Assembly (NCBI RefSeq): GCF_051106095.1
Contig: NC_135783.1
Location: forward strand, 193,024,947-193,088,946
Direction: 5' to 3'
DNA: 64,000 bases
Origin: Pogona vitticeps
Lineage: Eukaryota > Chordata > Lepidosauria > Squamata > Agamidae
Position numbers and translations under genes: made by a program. The notes under the pieces are model-generated. The model did no database searches. It had not been told where the DNA came from and saw only the letters and a list, made by a program, of their open reading frames with translations. Shown piece by piece: positions 44,431 through 57,090 of the stretch (position 1 is the first letter of the stretch; the number at the start of each line of letters is the position of its first letter).

Positions 44431-46260
44431 CTTTACCATGGAATAGCAGTAAATTGTGTGACATCATAGTAAATACAACTGGTGTTGTTAACCTCAATCT
44501 ACCAGAAGGGGACATTTTAGTCTCCCAAAGTCAGATTTTGTTCCAGAAGTCACCCAGAACTAGACCTGCCATGGAAGCAGGCCAGCAACAACACGGTTGC
44601 CAAAAGAATTATAAAAAAAGCCCCCAAACAACTAATTTTCAATTGCCTACAGTGCACAGGTTTTATTTTTCCAGACAACATTCTAATGGGGAAAGGAAAG
44701 GAAACAAGAGCCTTAAAAATTGTGCATGTGTGCATACATGCATGCACATGTGCATTCTGCCACAGGAAAGCTGTACCATCTGCATTTCTCTGCAGTGTGG
44801 TACACTTTCATTAAGACTACAATCTTAAAATACATAGTATTGCTAATGCATAAGACCCACTGAATAATTGGGGTCAACTTTTAAATGTAATAGACTAGGA
44901 TTCTGCTGTTACAGTACATAAATCCCAATGAAAAACTGGTGTTGTGAAACATAAGGGTATTCCAGTCAGGCAAGTGGTTGTGTGGTTGTGCCCTATGCCT
45001 CTTTGAGTTTCTCCTCACAGTTTCTTCCTGAAGTGCTCCACGGAGATGGTAGGGAAGCAAGATGAGGACTGGGCTTCGCTTGTGGAAACTTTTAACGTTA
45101 TATTTGGATTGGCCGGTACATCAAATAAAATGTGAATGGAATGAAAATCCCTACAAGATCATTTGTCCTGAGCTACCATCTCACTAGTGCTTGTGCAAGG
45201 GCCTGTTTCGACCAGTTATGCAACAAAACCTGTATTGGGTATCACCTTTGTGCTAACTCTGAAAATGCACAATCGCTAATGCGATGGGCCATGCATGAAC
45301 CAGAGGTGTTTTTAGGCAGGATCCGAAGCCCCTCCAGCCAACCAACATTATGCGGTAAGAACAGCAAGCGGATCACAGCACACTTGTCCAGAATTGCTGA
45401 AGGACAAGTGCCAGTGTTTTGCAGATATTAGCAGCCACTACATAAGATCCTTTCGCTCCTTCTGGACTCATTTGCCTCAGTATAAACACCTACCATGATG
45501 CTAAACCAAAAGGGTAGCCTAGCAACTTAACTGATACTGTTTTCTCTCAATGTAACAGCCTATTCTGTCTACTTGGTGGCCATTGACTGCTTCCAGTCCT
45601 GATCCTCAAAGACCAGCTGTGGCAAAAGCACACACCCACAAATCTCCCCTATTAGCCAGTTGCCGATCACCAAAGTTTATCCTGGAGGACAGTGCTGCGC
45701 GAGGCACACAACCATTTCTGTAGAAATGGAGTGTGATGAGCTGTTGAACTCACCCTGGATGCCAAGTAGCCACATCCCCTGTATTCTGGGGGAGAACACA
45801 GCCTCCTGAAGCCCATGCTATGTACAGTTATGCCCTTTTGGTCAGTTTCAGCAAAACAACGGAATCTGGTGCCACTTTGCGATGTGCTTTTCTAGTCCAC
45901 AAACGTGTTTGATGCAATACATTTGCGAGGATGTTACAGAGATGAATAGTCAAGCCAATGCCTATCCCCCACGCAACCCTCCCCCCAATGTTTCCTTGCT
46001 AGTGTCTTTGCCATGCAGGATCTGCAACATGAAGATTTTCCTGTGGCTTTACAAAGGATTTCCTTCCTGGAAAGGAGGCAGACAGTATCCAGTCCATCAC
46101 TGTGGGCTTGCCATCGTGTTTTGCATGCTACCCAAATGTCTTCCGCTGCCCTGTGTCCATACCTTCCCTGTTTTCCATCAAGAAGAATCATCATCTCCTC
46201 CCTTCCCCTCTTCCAGCTCCTCCTTTTTTTTTTTTTAACATGGACCGCCGTATCCAGAAA
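44431..46260. other. Intergenic sequence without recognised gene
   Basis: Frames at 45132-45431 and 45882-46238 have no domain, and no splice-site context was seen. Confidence 0.4.
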
Positions 46261-46263
46261 CAT

Positions 46264-46330
46264 ACATTTATTTTATTTTTATTTATTTTATTTATTCAAT
46301 TTCTACCCCGCCCCTCTAGACAACGTCTAC
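46264..46330 (-). repeat. LINE tail fragment with TTTA-rich start
   Basis: TTTATT units followed by TTCTACCCCGCCCCTCTAGAC, reversed L2/CR1-like 3' end. The same tail occurs at 47861-47935. Confidence 0.55.
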
Positions 46331-47589
46331 TTGTTCTACACTCAGAACAATCTGAGTGTAGCTGAGCTAGTAAATTATACCTTCAGAATGGAAGCTAGAA
46401 TGGAGGGGTGAGGGGAGAAAAATAGAATCATTTTTTCTCTTGGAAGGTTAGAGTTTTTACAAGGGTAGGAATAAGGAAAAATGAACAATGTGTATGCTTC
46501 CTTAAGCCTAAATGGCTTAGCTCTGGGAGTCACACCACTGTTGTGCTGTAAAAAAAAAATCCTGCCTTCTCATTGTCAAAATTTAAGCTCATTAAGACAC
46601 TAGCCTATTCACATCAAAAAGATAAGATGGAGACAGGGAGAGAATATGAAATGCAAATATCTTTTCATACAGAGTAGCATGAGAGGCCCAGTAAGATTTA
46701 TTGACACACAGGAGATTTTTAAAGAATTCTTGTAAGTATTCTCTTACTGCATTTTTTAACACAAGAATTACACAAATTCAGCTAATGATGCCATTGCTCT
46801 CGTATCTCAGCGGGCAACTCCTCTTGTTAATTACAGAAATTCTGGGGAAGCAGAAATGGTGAAGATATAAATATAAATATTGTAGTCATTAATTTGAAAA
46901 CTGAGCGATGGGGTTCTGTATTTCAAACACTATAGAAAGATGGCAGGTTTTAATAATATACTAATCTGAAGGTCTCACCCTAATAGCATTTCAGAGTTAA
47001 AACATTTATAAAATAAGAATTACAAGATTTATGTTCTAAACTGATCTGTTAGAGAGTGATATTTTGCTTAGATACACAAGAGGATTTGGGCCAATGATGA
47101 TAATTTTATAATATTTGTAATTTGCATATAATGGCAAATGTTTGCATTTTTTTCAAAACACTGTATTGTTGATGAAACATTTCATCCATAAAATTAAGAC
47201 AATTCTTTAACATTTTTGCTTCCTTATTTTCCACCAGACATTTATTTTCTTTGCAATCTTAAAAATACCTTTCTTAATTCTTATTTTATATCCATATTAA
47301 CAATCTGCTGTACTTTTTTTTTTTTTACTTCTGTTGAGAGCACTTCTGCTTCTCATTTAAGCCTAAGTCACTTGGTACAGGTTTGGAATCTTTCTTCCAT
47401 TTCTCTTTAAGATGATTCTTTAATTCCCCTGAAATTAAGACAATTCATAGGATCTAAGGTGATTTTATACTTCAACAATAGCCTTACTACTCATTATCCA
47501 ACATGTTTCGTTTCTTCTGCAAATGTCCTTTCCCACCATAAGGTAAAGTGTTGGTTGGCTTCTTAGAACTGATTGGATTATTCTTAGTT
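46331..47589. other. AT-rich intergenic sequence, nothing recognised
   Basis: No long frame and no repeat family recognised. Confidence 0.4.
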
Positions 47590-47860
47590 AGACATGATGC
47601 TTACCTATAAAACCCTTCATGGTTTGGGACCACACTACTTGTCAGAGCATCTCACCCCAATGTCATCTGCTTGACCAGTCAGAATCTCCCCAGGCTCCTT
47701 TGTCATTGAATGGTCATTGCGACCACCATCAGAACAGCAAATCATTGCTGTTCTGATGGTTTTTACGGTTTTTATAGTTTCACACCTTTTTGTTATCTAT
47801 CTCTTATTCTGCTTGTTGTGAACTGCCCAGAATAGTACATTGCATTAATGGGACAGCATT
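47590..47860 (+). mobile_element. L2/CR1-type LINE 3' fragment
   Basis: TAAAACCCTTCATGGTTTGG reads as (K)TLHGLGPHYLSEHLTP, the same ORF2 region as in 43805-44430 but a different copy. The UTR end CTGCTTGTTGTGAACTGCCC follows. A 12-base inverted pair CATCAGAACAGC/GCTGTTCTGATG lies at 47729-47761. Confidence 0.7.
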
Positions 47861-47960
47861 TATTTATTTATTTATTTATTTATTTATTTGATTTTTACCC
47901 CGCCCCTCTAGACCATGTCTACTTGGTCTATAAAGCTAATGAAATAAATAAACAAATAAA
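47861..47960 (-). repeat. (TTTA)n plus inverted LINE tail
   Basis: About 7 TTTA units, then TTTTTACCCCGCCCCTCTAG and TCTACTTGGTCTATAA. Adjacent and opposite to the previous LINE end. Confidence 0.6.
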
Positions 47961-49676
47961 TACATTTTATTTATTTTAGCTGGTCTTACATACTGCCTGA
48001 TCCTCACCTTAGACACATTCTTCTGAAATGCTCAACAGTTATCGCTCTTGCCTTGCATTATTCCATTGGGGTGTAATTTCTTACGTTTTCACTACCAAGA
48101 AACACTGGGTTATCAAATAAAGGAGCTGGATCAGGATTTAGTCATCCCAAGAGGAGACCCATTGATTGCAGTGGGTCTAAGTTAGTTATGGTAACTTACG
48201 TACCACGTATTCCATTGGGAGGGCTCTAAGCAGGACTAAATCTGGAGCCAGGCCAATGCCAGATAGACATTTAGAGGCGAGGGAGCTGCATGCCTCTTCT
48301 AGGGTTCAATAAGACTATTTATCTAAGGAAACAGGAAGAGGAATGCGCCTGTTGAGTGGTATGAATGAACAAAGGAATTCATGAAAAGGAGGAAGAAACT
48401 AGATATGAAGTGCATGATACTGATATTCAGCAAGGCAGGAATCCATTGTCCTTTGTTGTCCTTATGAACACATGCATATCAAAGGGCTGAGGAAATCGGC
48501 AAAGCGGTTTGGGGAAAAAATAGTGGAGAGAATATGTCCAAGGTTCACGTCTTTATACTGGCAGATGTTCTTCCTCCCAAAGAGTTCTGGGACATTTTGG
48601 AGGACACTAACTGTAACAAGCCAAAAACTGAGCAGAAATGTCACTGAAAACTTAAAACAAGGAAGATGAGACTTTGGCCCTGTTGACACATATGTATGCA
48701 CAATATCATATCTCTGGAGATTTTTGACAGAAATACTGTGGCAGGCAGCCTCATGCCTCTTGTGATTCCATTGTTAAAGCAATGTTAGTTTTTAGGCAAA
48801 GTACTGTAATAGGAAAGTTGTGTTTTTCTAATCAGCGATGCTTCACTTGCACATGTGAGTTATTGGTAGATTATGCGGATAACCCTTTCTTCCCCCAAAA
48901 TCCAGGGATCCAGAAAAGAAATCAGGGCAGACATCTTAGGATATATATAATTGTAGTGGGAAAGACTGTGGCTGGGGTGCACACTCCATTTACTGTCCAT
49001 CTGCTAACTACTAGTGGGCAAGGTTCCCTTTTCCTGTGGTCCTTTGTATTTAAATCAGATTTCGACTGGTTAACCATTCAACTATTCATACAGGAAACAC
49101 CATTAAAAAGAGGATTGTCCTCGAACAGCCCTTCAAATAGAGGACTGCGACCTATAAAACACAACACCTGGCCATCCTACATAAGATGCCTCTGCTTGAT
49201 TTTCTACAGCCTCCCTCCCCACCAATTGAATTTTCTGACAATTTCTGTGCTTGAATAGTTTCTTTAAAATGTCTGTTGCATTGTATATTTTCCCCTTCTG
49301 CAACCATTTAATTTTCTTCATTGAGCCTATCTCATGCATGTGTCAGGTTTATTATCAGGAGACATCTTTTAATTAGCAGAAAGAATAAAAGTCAAATCAG
49401 TAGTGCATCTTTAGTTCTAAAAGAGAGCACAAGACTAAGAGAAAGAGATTTCCAAAACAAAACCAAAAAAAAGTGTCCTTAATTGTGGGCTCACACCTTG
49501 GTTATTCAAACTAAAGGTGTGATCAGGTGGGCATTTGTCCCGTGTTTTGATCTGGGTTGGAGATGAGCTGGGTCACTCATTTTCCCAGTGACTGCACAAT
49601 GCATGTGCCATCATGAACCACCATGTCTCAATTGATGTTTTTACTAGCACCTTTTTCAGTCATGTCAGGGGCTACT
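47961..49676. other. Intergenic sequence without recognised gene
   Basis: A 158-codon frame at 48782-49258 has no domain and no supporting splice or composition evidence. Confidence 0.4.
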
Positions 49677-49775
49677 GTTGGTTGGTTGGTTGGTTGGTTG
49701 GTTGGTTGGTTGGTTGGTTGGTTGGTTGGTTGGTTGGTTGGTTGGTTGGTTGGTTGGTTGGTTGGTTGGTTGGTT

Positions 49776-49855
<80 letters not shown>

Positions 49856-49856
49856 T
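49677..49856. repeat. Compound microsatellite (GGTT)n then (TTTC)n
   Basis: About 25 GGTT units (49677-49775) pass directly into about 20 TTTC units (to 49856). Long frames on all sides (VGWL, SFFL, PTNQ, KERK) are repeat artefacts. Confidence 0.98.
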
Positions 49857-50432
49857 TGGTGTGGGTAGGATTGCTCCATTTTGGTACAGTTTCAGCATGT
49901 GTAATCAGTGGGATTGAACTAAAAACAGATTACTTAAACTGCCCCTTTGCTTAAGTCACTTAACGGTATTGAGAAATAAAATCCTTCCTTGTTTCTCACC
50001 TGCAGAATGGAAACCTTCCTTGTTTCTCACCTGCAGAAGGGAAGGAAGAGGAAGTTTTCAATTTCTTTTTAGTTGTTGCTTTTTAAAAGCCCATTCAAAG
50101 CATTGCTGATGTGTTAGCAACAATTAAAAAAAAAGGACAACTTCCTCTCCCTTCCCCTCTACAGGCAAGCAGCAAGAAAGCTTTCCATTTCTTAAGATGT
50201 TTAAGCAGCTTAGGCAAAAGACAGGGAAGGAGACAGGAGGGGAATTTTTTTATTTGTTGTTGTTTCCTTTCTCTTTAAGAGGAAAGAGGTTAGTCTAAAT
50301 TATCCTAAACAGGGTCACTTGAGGTGCAGTGTGGCTGATCCTTGCATGTGTTACAGCGGATCAATTTGTTTATTAAATAAATACGCTTTAAACATGCCTG
50401 GCTATTGGTAGAATCCCAGCCCACCTAGAATA

Positions 50433-50865
50433 CAGTGGTGCCTCGCTTAACGAGGATAATCCGTTCCAGCAAAATCACTGTAGAGCGAAATCCTCATTAA
50501 GTGAAATAAAATATCCCATTGAAACGCATTGAAAACCTGTTCAGTGTGTTCCAATGGGCTAAAAACACTCCAGCGAAGATCCTCCACAGGGGTGGCCCTT
50601 TTTCTGTGCCTGTAAAGCAAGGAATCTGTCCAAAAACACAGCGGGGAGCCATTTTACACAGCGGGTGGCCACTTTGAAGCTGCTCATCAGCTGTTTTAAA
50701 AACGTCATCTAGCGAAAAATCAGTTCCCGAAGCAGGGAACCGATCATCGGGAAGCGAATTTTGCCTATTAAAACATCATTTTGCGATCGCAAAAGCGATT
50801 GCAAAACAGTCATCATATAGCGGTTTCATTGTTTAATGAGGCAATCGTTAAACGAGGCACCACTG
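50433..50865. mobile_element. TA-flanked Tigger/mariner-like MITE, copy 3
   Basis: Termini CAGTGGTGCCTCGCTTAACG and CGTTAAACGAGGCACCACTG are perfect 20-bp inverted repeats between TA dinucleotides (50431-50432, 50866-50867). GATAATCCGTTCC next to the left end is shared with 29259-29694. 433 bp, no transposase. It appears younger than copy 2, because its ends still match exactly. Confidence 0.92.
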
Positions 50866-50867
50866 TA

Positions 50868-51690
50868 CTTTTGTGGTGGACTGGAAAACAAATCCCATCC
50901 CATCTCTAATTTGATTGTCTGTTATTGTAGTTCAAGGTGGAAAGAAAGTGGCAAGGTAACTTTGGGCCTCTCACAGTATTATCAATGTCCAGGAAATAAT
51001 GTTGGACATTTGGGGAAACTGATCAGAATATTCATCCCCCCCCCCCAATTTTCCTTGGAGGTGGAGGTTGAACATGTCACTGGGGCAGGAGACAGCACTT
51101 TCCTTCTTGCCTCGAGTGGCAAGAAAATTTGGACTACCTTGTGCTTAGGTAGTGTTTTCCCGTATAGAGTGTTCTATAGATCCATGGGTGCTGTGGACCA
51201 TCATACGCAGAGCATGGAAATGTCACCCATCCAAACTACAGCTCCTGGAGTACTTCAGGCCATATGGCCACAAAATACATTGACTGAGGTATAGAGGGAG
51301 TTCTTCATTTAAGAAAGTAACTTTTCCCATCTCTGGCCATACCTGTACAAAGGGCAAAGGCCACGTTATCTAACAGAAAGAGCTACATAAACATGGTAGA
51401 CTAGGAACTTCAGTGCAGGCAGAACTAGTCCCCTAGGAAGCTTAATCCAGCACCCTGAGAAAAAAATCAATCCATTTTCAGCACCACCTGTCCTCCCTAA
51501 TATGCACTGATTTTTCCTAAACGGTGCTCTGTGCCAACTAGCCCCCGTGTTCAAAGTGCTGTTCCGTGGCACACCTTTTCTTTTTCAAAGCCACCGGGAA
51601 TGTTCACTGGGACGGCAATGTTTGGGGATAGGAAGTTTCCTTTCTTTCCTAGCTACAACCCTACTGGAAATAATTTGTCCTATTAATCTC
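50868..51690. other. Intergenic sequence without recognised features
   Basis: C run at 51038-51047. No gene or repeat recognised. Confidence 0.4.
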
Positions 51691-51694
51691 ACAT

Positions 51695-51908
51695 ACCCAG
51701 TGTGGTGTAGTAAACAGAGTGATGGACTACGGTTAGGAAGCCTAGGTTTCAAGCCTTGCTCAGCCATGGAAACTTACTGGGACTGTGCAGTTTGCCCAAG
51801 ACCACACAGGCTGGCTCTTCTCCCAGGAGGCACACTGTGGGGAATCAAACTCCCAAACTCTGCCTCCATAAATATCTCAACCATTGAGATCTCCAGCCAG
51901 CTGAACTG
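51695..51908. mobile_element. Two tRNA-derived SINE pieces, head to head
   Basis: The left piece (about 51695-51795, + strand) has CCCAGTGTGGTGTAGTAAAC, AGGTTTCAAGCC (B box) and GCCATGGAAACTTACTGGG, a common sauropsid tRNA SINE. The right piece (about 51796-51908) is on the - strand and reads CCAGTTCAGCTGGCTGGAG, GCCTCCTGGGAGAAG and GTGTGGTCTTGGGCAAA, like the family at 43594-43800. Both are partial. Confidence 0.65.
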
Positions 51909-54684
51909 GTAAAAACACTTCTTAAATATCTTACCTTGAAAGCCCTATTGGTGTTGCCATATGTTGGTTCTGCCTTAATATCACATAACAAGAGCATCAA
52001 TCTCAGAATGGAGCTCCCATTGCTGTCGCTGGGGGATCTCTTTCACAGAACACAAAGAAATGTGTCTCTGGGTCAAGTCACTGGATTGTGCCTGAGGAGG
52101 AAAGAATTAACTCTGCACTCTTCCCATATGGCATGCTGATGAAAACCTCCTCTTACGTAGTATTAATTGTGGACAATGGGAGGGGAAGATGCTCCAGCGA
52201 GATTTCTCTTGCATCATAGCTACCTTTGCCCTCACTGAGACGTGAGGAAGGTCTTTAGTTAGGCCCCTCCCTCCTGGCAGGTGAGGCGGGATCTTAAGAA
52301 CACACAGGGCATTCCAGGCAGCTGAGCGCAAAGCAGGCTGGCCTTGGGGGTGTTTTATTGAACAAGTGTTGTTCCTTTCACCTTGCAGGAGTCTCCGCAG
52401 TAAATAAATGAAAAGGAAAGTTTCTGCTTTGCATGACAGTGCCTACCAGTCTAACATGTGCTAGAAATGAACTGTAACTGTACATACATGACGCTGTTGT
52501 TGTCGTTTTTAAATTAAAATGCCCTCCTCATTTGAGGAGGTGTTCTATTCTCTCTTTCCACCTTTCACCTATCTCTTGTCATGGCACAAGAAGAAAAAAT
52601 GTTATCTGCTCTTTATGCTGGGCAGAATGACGGGAATCCACAATCCGTGAAATCCAGAATCAGAACTACTAAAGGTGTTTAAGTAGTGACATTTTCTTTC
52701 TAATGACCAAAAATGTTTTGAGGTTGGGTGGGTTCATAGTGTTCTAGTGCTTTCCTTAATTAACTTGATTACATTATTCCAACAGACATTACTCCCTTTT
52801 TTTTTTTTTTGGCTTTCTTTTTTAACAAAAAGAACGGCCCAATATTGGAACAGGATATTCATTTATATACTGTGTTTTCCTCCTATTAACATTTACTGTT
52901 GAAATACATGACCTAAGCCCCCAAAATAAAAATAAACAATGGTTCATATGTTCCTCTCATAAAATAAATGTGAATAGGCCCATTTCCTGCTTAAAATTTA
53001 TGGTGATTAATATGAACTTTTCAAGCTATGAACCACCACCTTGTCCTAAACTGGATAGCCTTAATTTATTGAATATGGCAGGTGTAATATTCATCTCCCT
53101 TTGAAACCAATGGAGAAACTGAGTTGCCTTCAGATATGAACCATTGGTCCATCCGACCTGGTATTTTATGTTCCTGATTCTACAGGAGTAATTCTTATGT
53201 AGAAGTCCTGATCATTTTAATGTTAATGTTTAATGTTAGGAATAAAAGTCAGTACCTTCTGTGAGTAAAGTTTACATTTTCCCATCAAGTGATGAGAAAT
53301 CTCCCATTTATTTTAAGAAAGTGTAATTGCATTGGGGCAAGCATGAACTGAAAATGGATTCCACTGCTGCAGTATGTACTTGACCTAGAAGACAGGCCCA
53401 TTGAGTTCAGTGGGACTTCTCAGAAGTTGTGCATAAGATTATACTGGAAACCTTCCTAAACAGGGTGATGTCAAATGGTTGATCTCTGTTGGTCAGTTAG
53501 TGGATTTAATGGTAAGAAGCATCATGTACAAACCTTGATCTATTTTCTTTGATCTTTGGCCCACCTTGCAACTTTGGTTTCACATGATCTGAAGTGTGGT
53601 TTGGATCCTTCTCGTGGAGAAATACACATGTCCAGTATGAACAGAAGGATCAATCAAGTGTAAGATAAAATACATTGCACTGAAGATTAGAACATTGAAA
53701 CATGAATCAAATCACTCCCTCTTCCCCTGCCTAGTAGTGCTTTATGCTCATATGTGCTTTTTAGATTGCACTCAAACCAATGATTGTAGTAGACAATTAG
53801 AAGTAGAAAAATCATGCCAACTTTTGTCCTCTTGCATACATTTCCCAGAAAGCAAGAAATGAATCGCTAAAACGTTCTTCTTGGTTTCTCTTTGTTAAAG
53901 ACAAAAGTCAGGTGGGACTGAAACCAATTTGCTGCTTGGTAAATATCATGATGGCCAAGCCCATCATGAAAGGTGCATGTGTTTCTATGACTTTATTCTT
54001 CAAGGCTGCTGGTCTACCATTGCCTACGCGGCTCAGCACCAACCACAACTCCCTGGAGGAACTTTAATAGAAGGACTGTAGGTGGTGAGCATCACCTGGC
54101 AAGCAAAAGAAAAAAAAAACAGACTGTCTTGGTGGTATCCAATTGTATCACCATGTAAATGGCTTCTCGAAAGACTGAATGCATGCATCTCAAGCATTTG
54201 TTCCACATCTCACAAACTTACTCTTGTTTCTATAACTCTGGAATGGTTCCTACTTTGAGCTACTCTGATGAAGGATGTGCAGGGCATTTAGTCTGATTGT
54301 GTCTCTCTGCAGGCATCCACCAGGCTGCATTGCCTGCCCTAGAGAGTGTTCTGGGATCTCCATGATCCAAGTGGTGGTGAGGTCCAGTTTTAAAAGTGCC
54401 TAAAACGTGTTACGTGTATTAACAATCTTTAGTCAGTTGGAAGACATATGAGTGGTTGCTATGTGTAATTAGAAAAACACAAATTAGAATTAGCACATTT
54501 CCCCCCAAAAAAAGTGTGCTGGAAAAGGAACAGATTTCATTCAATGAAGAGAACAAATGAACCGAAGCAGGCATAGATTGAGGGGGAGAAGAGGAAAGGA
54601 AAGGAGGAAGCCCTGGACTTCAGAGTTGTTCATGTCACCTTCTCCATTTTTTTTCATAATATTGTTCTTAATTGCTAAAGTAAT
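51909..54684. other. Intergenic sequence without recognised gene
   Basis: CCATTGAGTTCAGTGGGACTTC (53398-53420) resembles a widespread old squamate repeat. Otherwise nothing recognised. Confidence 0.4.
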
Positions 54685-55045
54685 CAGGAGACCACAGCTT
54701 CGATACAAGGACATCTGCAAGCGAGATCTGAAGGCCTTAGGAATGGATCTCAACAGATGGGAAATCCTGACATCTGAGCGTTCAGCCTGGAGGCAGGCAC
54801 TGCATCACGGCCTCTCCCAATTTGAAGAGACCCTTGCCCAACGGGCCGAGGCAAAGAGGAAGTCACAAAAGCAGCAAAACCAGGGAGCCGGACAGGGGAC
54901 AGATTGGATCTGTCTTCAGTGTGGAAGAGATTGTCACTCTCGAATTGGCCTTCTCAGCCACACTAGGCGCTGTTCCAAGTCCTCCATACAGAGCACGTTA
55001 CCATAGTCTTTCAAGACTGAGGATGCCATCGAATCAGGACCTTCA
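54685..55045 (+). mobile_element. Non-LTR retrotransposon 3' fragment with C2HC zinc finger
   Basis: An open frame from RRPQLRYKDICKRDLKALG through SAWRQALHHGLSQFEETLAQ to CLQCGRDCHSRIGLLSHTRRC and a stop near 55007 matches the C-terminal end of a widespread family of animal LINE ORF2 proteins. The 3' end TACCATAGTCTTTCAAGACTG follows. The clade (L2, RTE or CR1 kin) is not resolved from this piece. The frame before 54685 is unrelated flank. Confidence 0.78.
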
Positions 55046-56460
55046 GGCGCATCCCTTCACCTGCTAAAAACTGGTGTGAGGTGGTCAAATCTCTCAACTC
55101 ACTTCCCCATGTTTGATCATGATTGTGAGAAGGGATCATATGCATACGATAACTTTTGTGTAGAACACCATCATAGAACTGAAGACCCTAATGGGCCCAT
55201 TATCTTGCATAGATGGATGCATGCATTGGACCCCTTCTCTCACTTGCCAAGTGCTTACGAGTTGTGGATATGGGGAGTGGATGCATCAGTCCTGGTGCTG
55301 TTGATTGGTGGCCGATGCGGACCGTCATCCCAAAGACATTTTCGCAAGTGAAAGCCCTCAAGTGAACCCAGTAGGACTCACTTCTCTGGAAAAATGTGTA
55401 TCATTACACACTTTCCTCCATTTTGTTTTTTCATCCAAACTCCAACATCACCAAACGAAGTGAAAGATGTGTTGTACAACTTGGGGGAGGCAATGTGACG
55501 ACCCCCCCAAAAAAGAAAAAAGAGAATGAATGCAAAATGAAAACAGTGAAAAGAAAGGACTAAACAGACATTGTTGAAGAATCAAAGCTTCAATGAACTC
55601 TGAGCTCGAGGAAACAAATGTGGGGAAAGATAAGAAGCCCAACATGACAGTTGTAGGAAAAGAAACAAGAAATGCAGTAGCCAGTAAGACACAGCTAAGA
55701 ACAGAATGTAATTCATACGTGCTCTGCTTTATACAATGTATCTTATCAGATGGGAAATGTCTATGAGAATATATTTTTGTCCCACTAAAATAAAAGCAAA
55801 TGGCACAATCTGTTCCTAACAGCAACAGAACTGATAATTTGCTGGTGATTGCAGTAATAATAACTTGAAAAGAAATACTGTATGAAGGCCGAACGAGAAG
55901 GACAGCAGCCCCAGAACCATGTCTGATCCAAGAGAAGAAACAGTGGCCTGCCTCCACGCACCCACCCACCTCACTGGGGTTTTGTGGGGAATAAGCCACA
56001 GCTGTGGCTCAAGAGGTGACAAGATGGCGGAGTCCAGGGATCATCTTTCTATCCCCAGGACCAATTTTGGCCTATACCAGTCCCCTTTTAAAAAATCAAA
56101 ACAGAAGTTGCCAGAAGTCTAGCTTCAGTCTGGTTAAACTCCCAGCGGAATGCATGTGTGTGTGTGTGTGGGGGGGGTGTTTGGTGTAATACAAGGCATT
56201 TTGTGTGAAAAGAGAATCTCAGCTTTATAGTCTTTTAGGTTTGCCAAAACATTTCCTTTTTTTCAGCTTTTTATGTGGTGGTGGTTGGTGGTAGTGTGGA
56301 GTTCATAGAACAGAGAGGTTCCATTTTGTTAGGACTTGAAGAAAATAGATTATTCTTTTCTTTTCCTATGAAGTCTTAAAAACACTAATATCCATATCAT
56401 CCTATCTATTCCCAAGGTATAAATAGGCTCACTTAAGAGTTCAGATCTGAATGTATTGAC
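55046..56460. other. Intergenic sequence without recognised gene
   Basis: A 183-codon frame on the - strand (55448-55999) is open but has no domain and lies over an A-rich stretch. A TG/G-run lies at 56155-56178. Confidence 0.4.
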
Positions 56461-56764
56461 TAGAGATGGGGGTATCTGTATACAAATATTCCCCCACAGG
56501 TGGAAACAAACAGAGTCTGGCCCCATGGGGCCAGACTATCCACTCACCATTCCACCGCGGATGTGCACTTGGCAGAGCCATCCTATCACGCCATTGTCCG
56601 CAATGGATTAGCCACTCTGCGACCTGGCAGAGAGGCTTGTCATCCCGTCTCCTGCCAGGAGTGGCTAATCTATTGCAGACAACGGCACTATAGGAAGGCT
56701 CCATCGAGTTCTCATCAGTGGCAGAATGGTGAGTGGGGGGATATTACAAATACCCCCGTCTCTA
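56461..56764. mobile_element. Foldback hAT transposon (TAGAGATGGGGGTAT type)
   Basis: Termini TAGAGATGGGGGTAT and ATACCCCCGTCTCTA are inverted. Flanks GTATTGAC and GTATTAAC agree at 7 of 8. The arms pair along nearly the whole 304 bp, for example CCATTGTCCGCAATGGATTA against the inverse of TAATCTATTGCAGACAACGG. A separate small palindrome TGGCCCCATGGGGCCA sits in the left arm. TAGAG fits the hAT end pattern. No coding capacity. Confidence 0.88.
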
Positions 56765-57090
56765 GTATTAACATTTCAGCATTCTGACAAAGGACCATTA
56801 GAGTCCAAAAGATACTGAGGATGTGATGGGTGCTCACAAAATTTCTCATTCTCTATTATATTCCCGGTGTCGCCACATTGAGACAACCAGCCAAAACTTT
56901 TCCTTACATGATCAAGATTTCCTGGTTTCCAAGAAAACTGGGAAAGATCCTTGCAAAATGAACTGTCAATTTTTACACAACTGAATGCTCTTCCCAGTGA
57001 ATCCTATGCAGGATCTATGTATATGATTCTACACAGGATCTGTAACAATCCTTTGTATCTTTTGCTCTTTCCCAAGGTATCCCTGGGCAG

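Noticed and set aside
48782-49258. 158-codon open frame on the plus strand
   Set aside because: No recognisable domain, and reading quality like random intergenic DNA.
49613-49954. Long frames with [12 protein letters not shown] or PTNQ repeats
   Set aside because: Microsatellite translations, open in several frames at once.
54557-54684. N-terminal part of a 149-codon frame (SRHRLRGRRGKERR and a hydrophobic run) read as a membrane anchor of the LINE protein
   Set aside because: It is unrelated flank that happens to be in frame; LINE similarity begins only at about 54685.
55448-55999. 183-codon open frame on the minus strand
   Set aside because: Hydrophobic and serine-rich reading of the complement of an A/G-rich stretch, with no domain, no splice context and no neighbour support.
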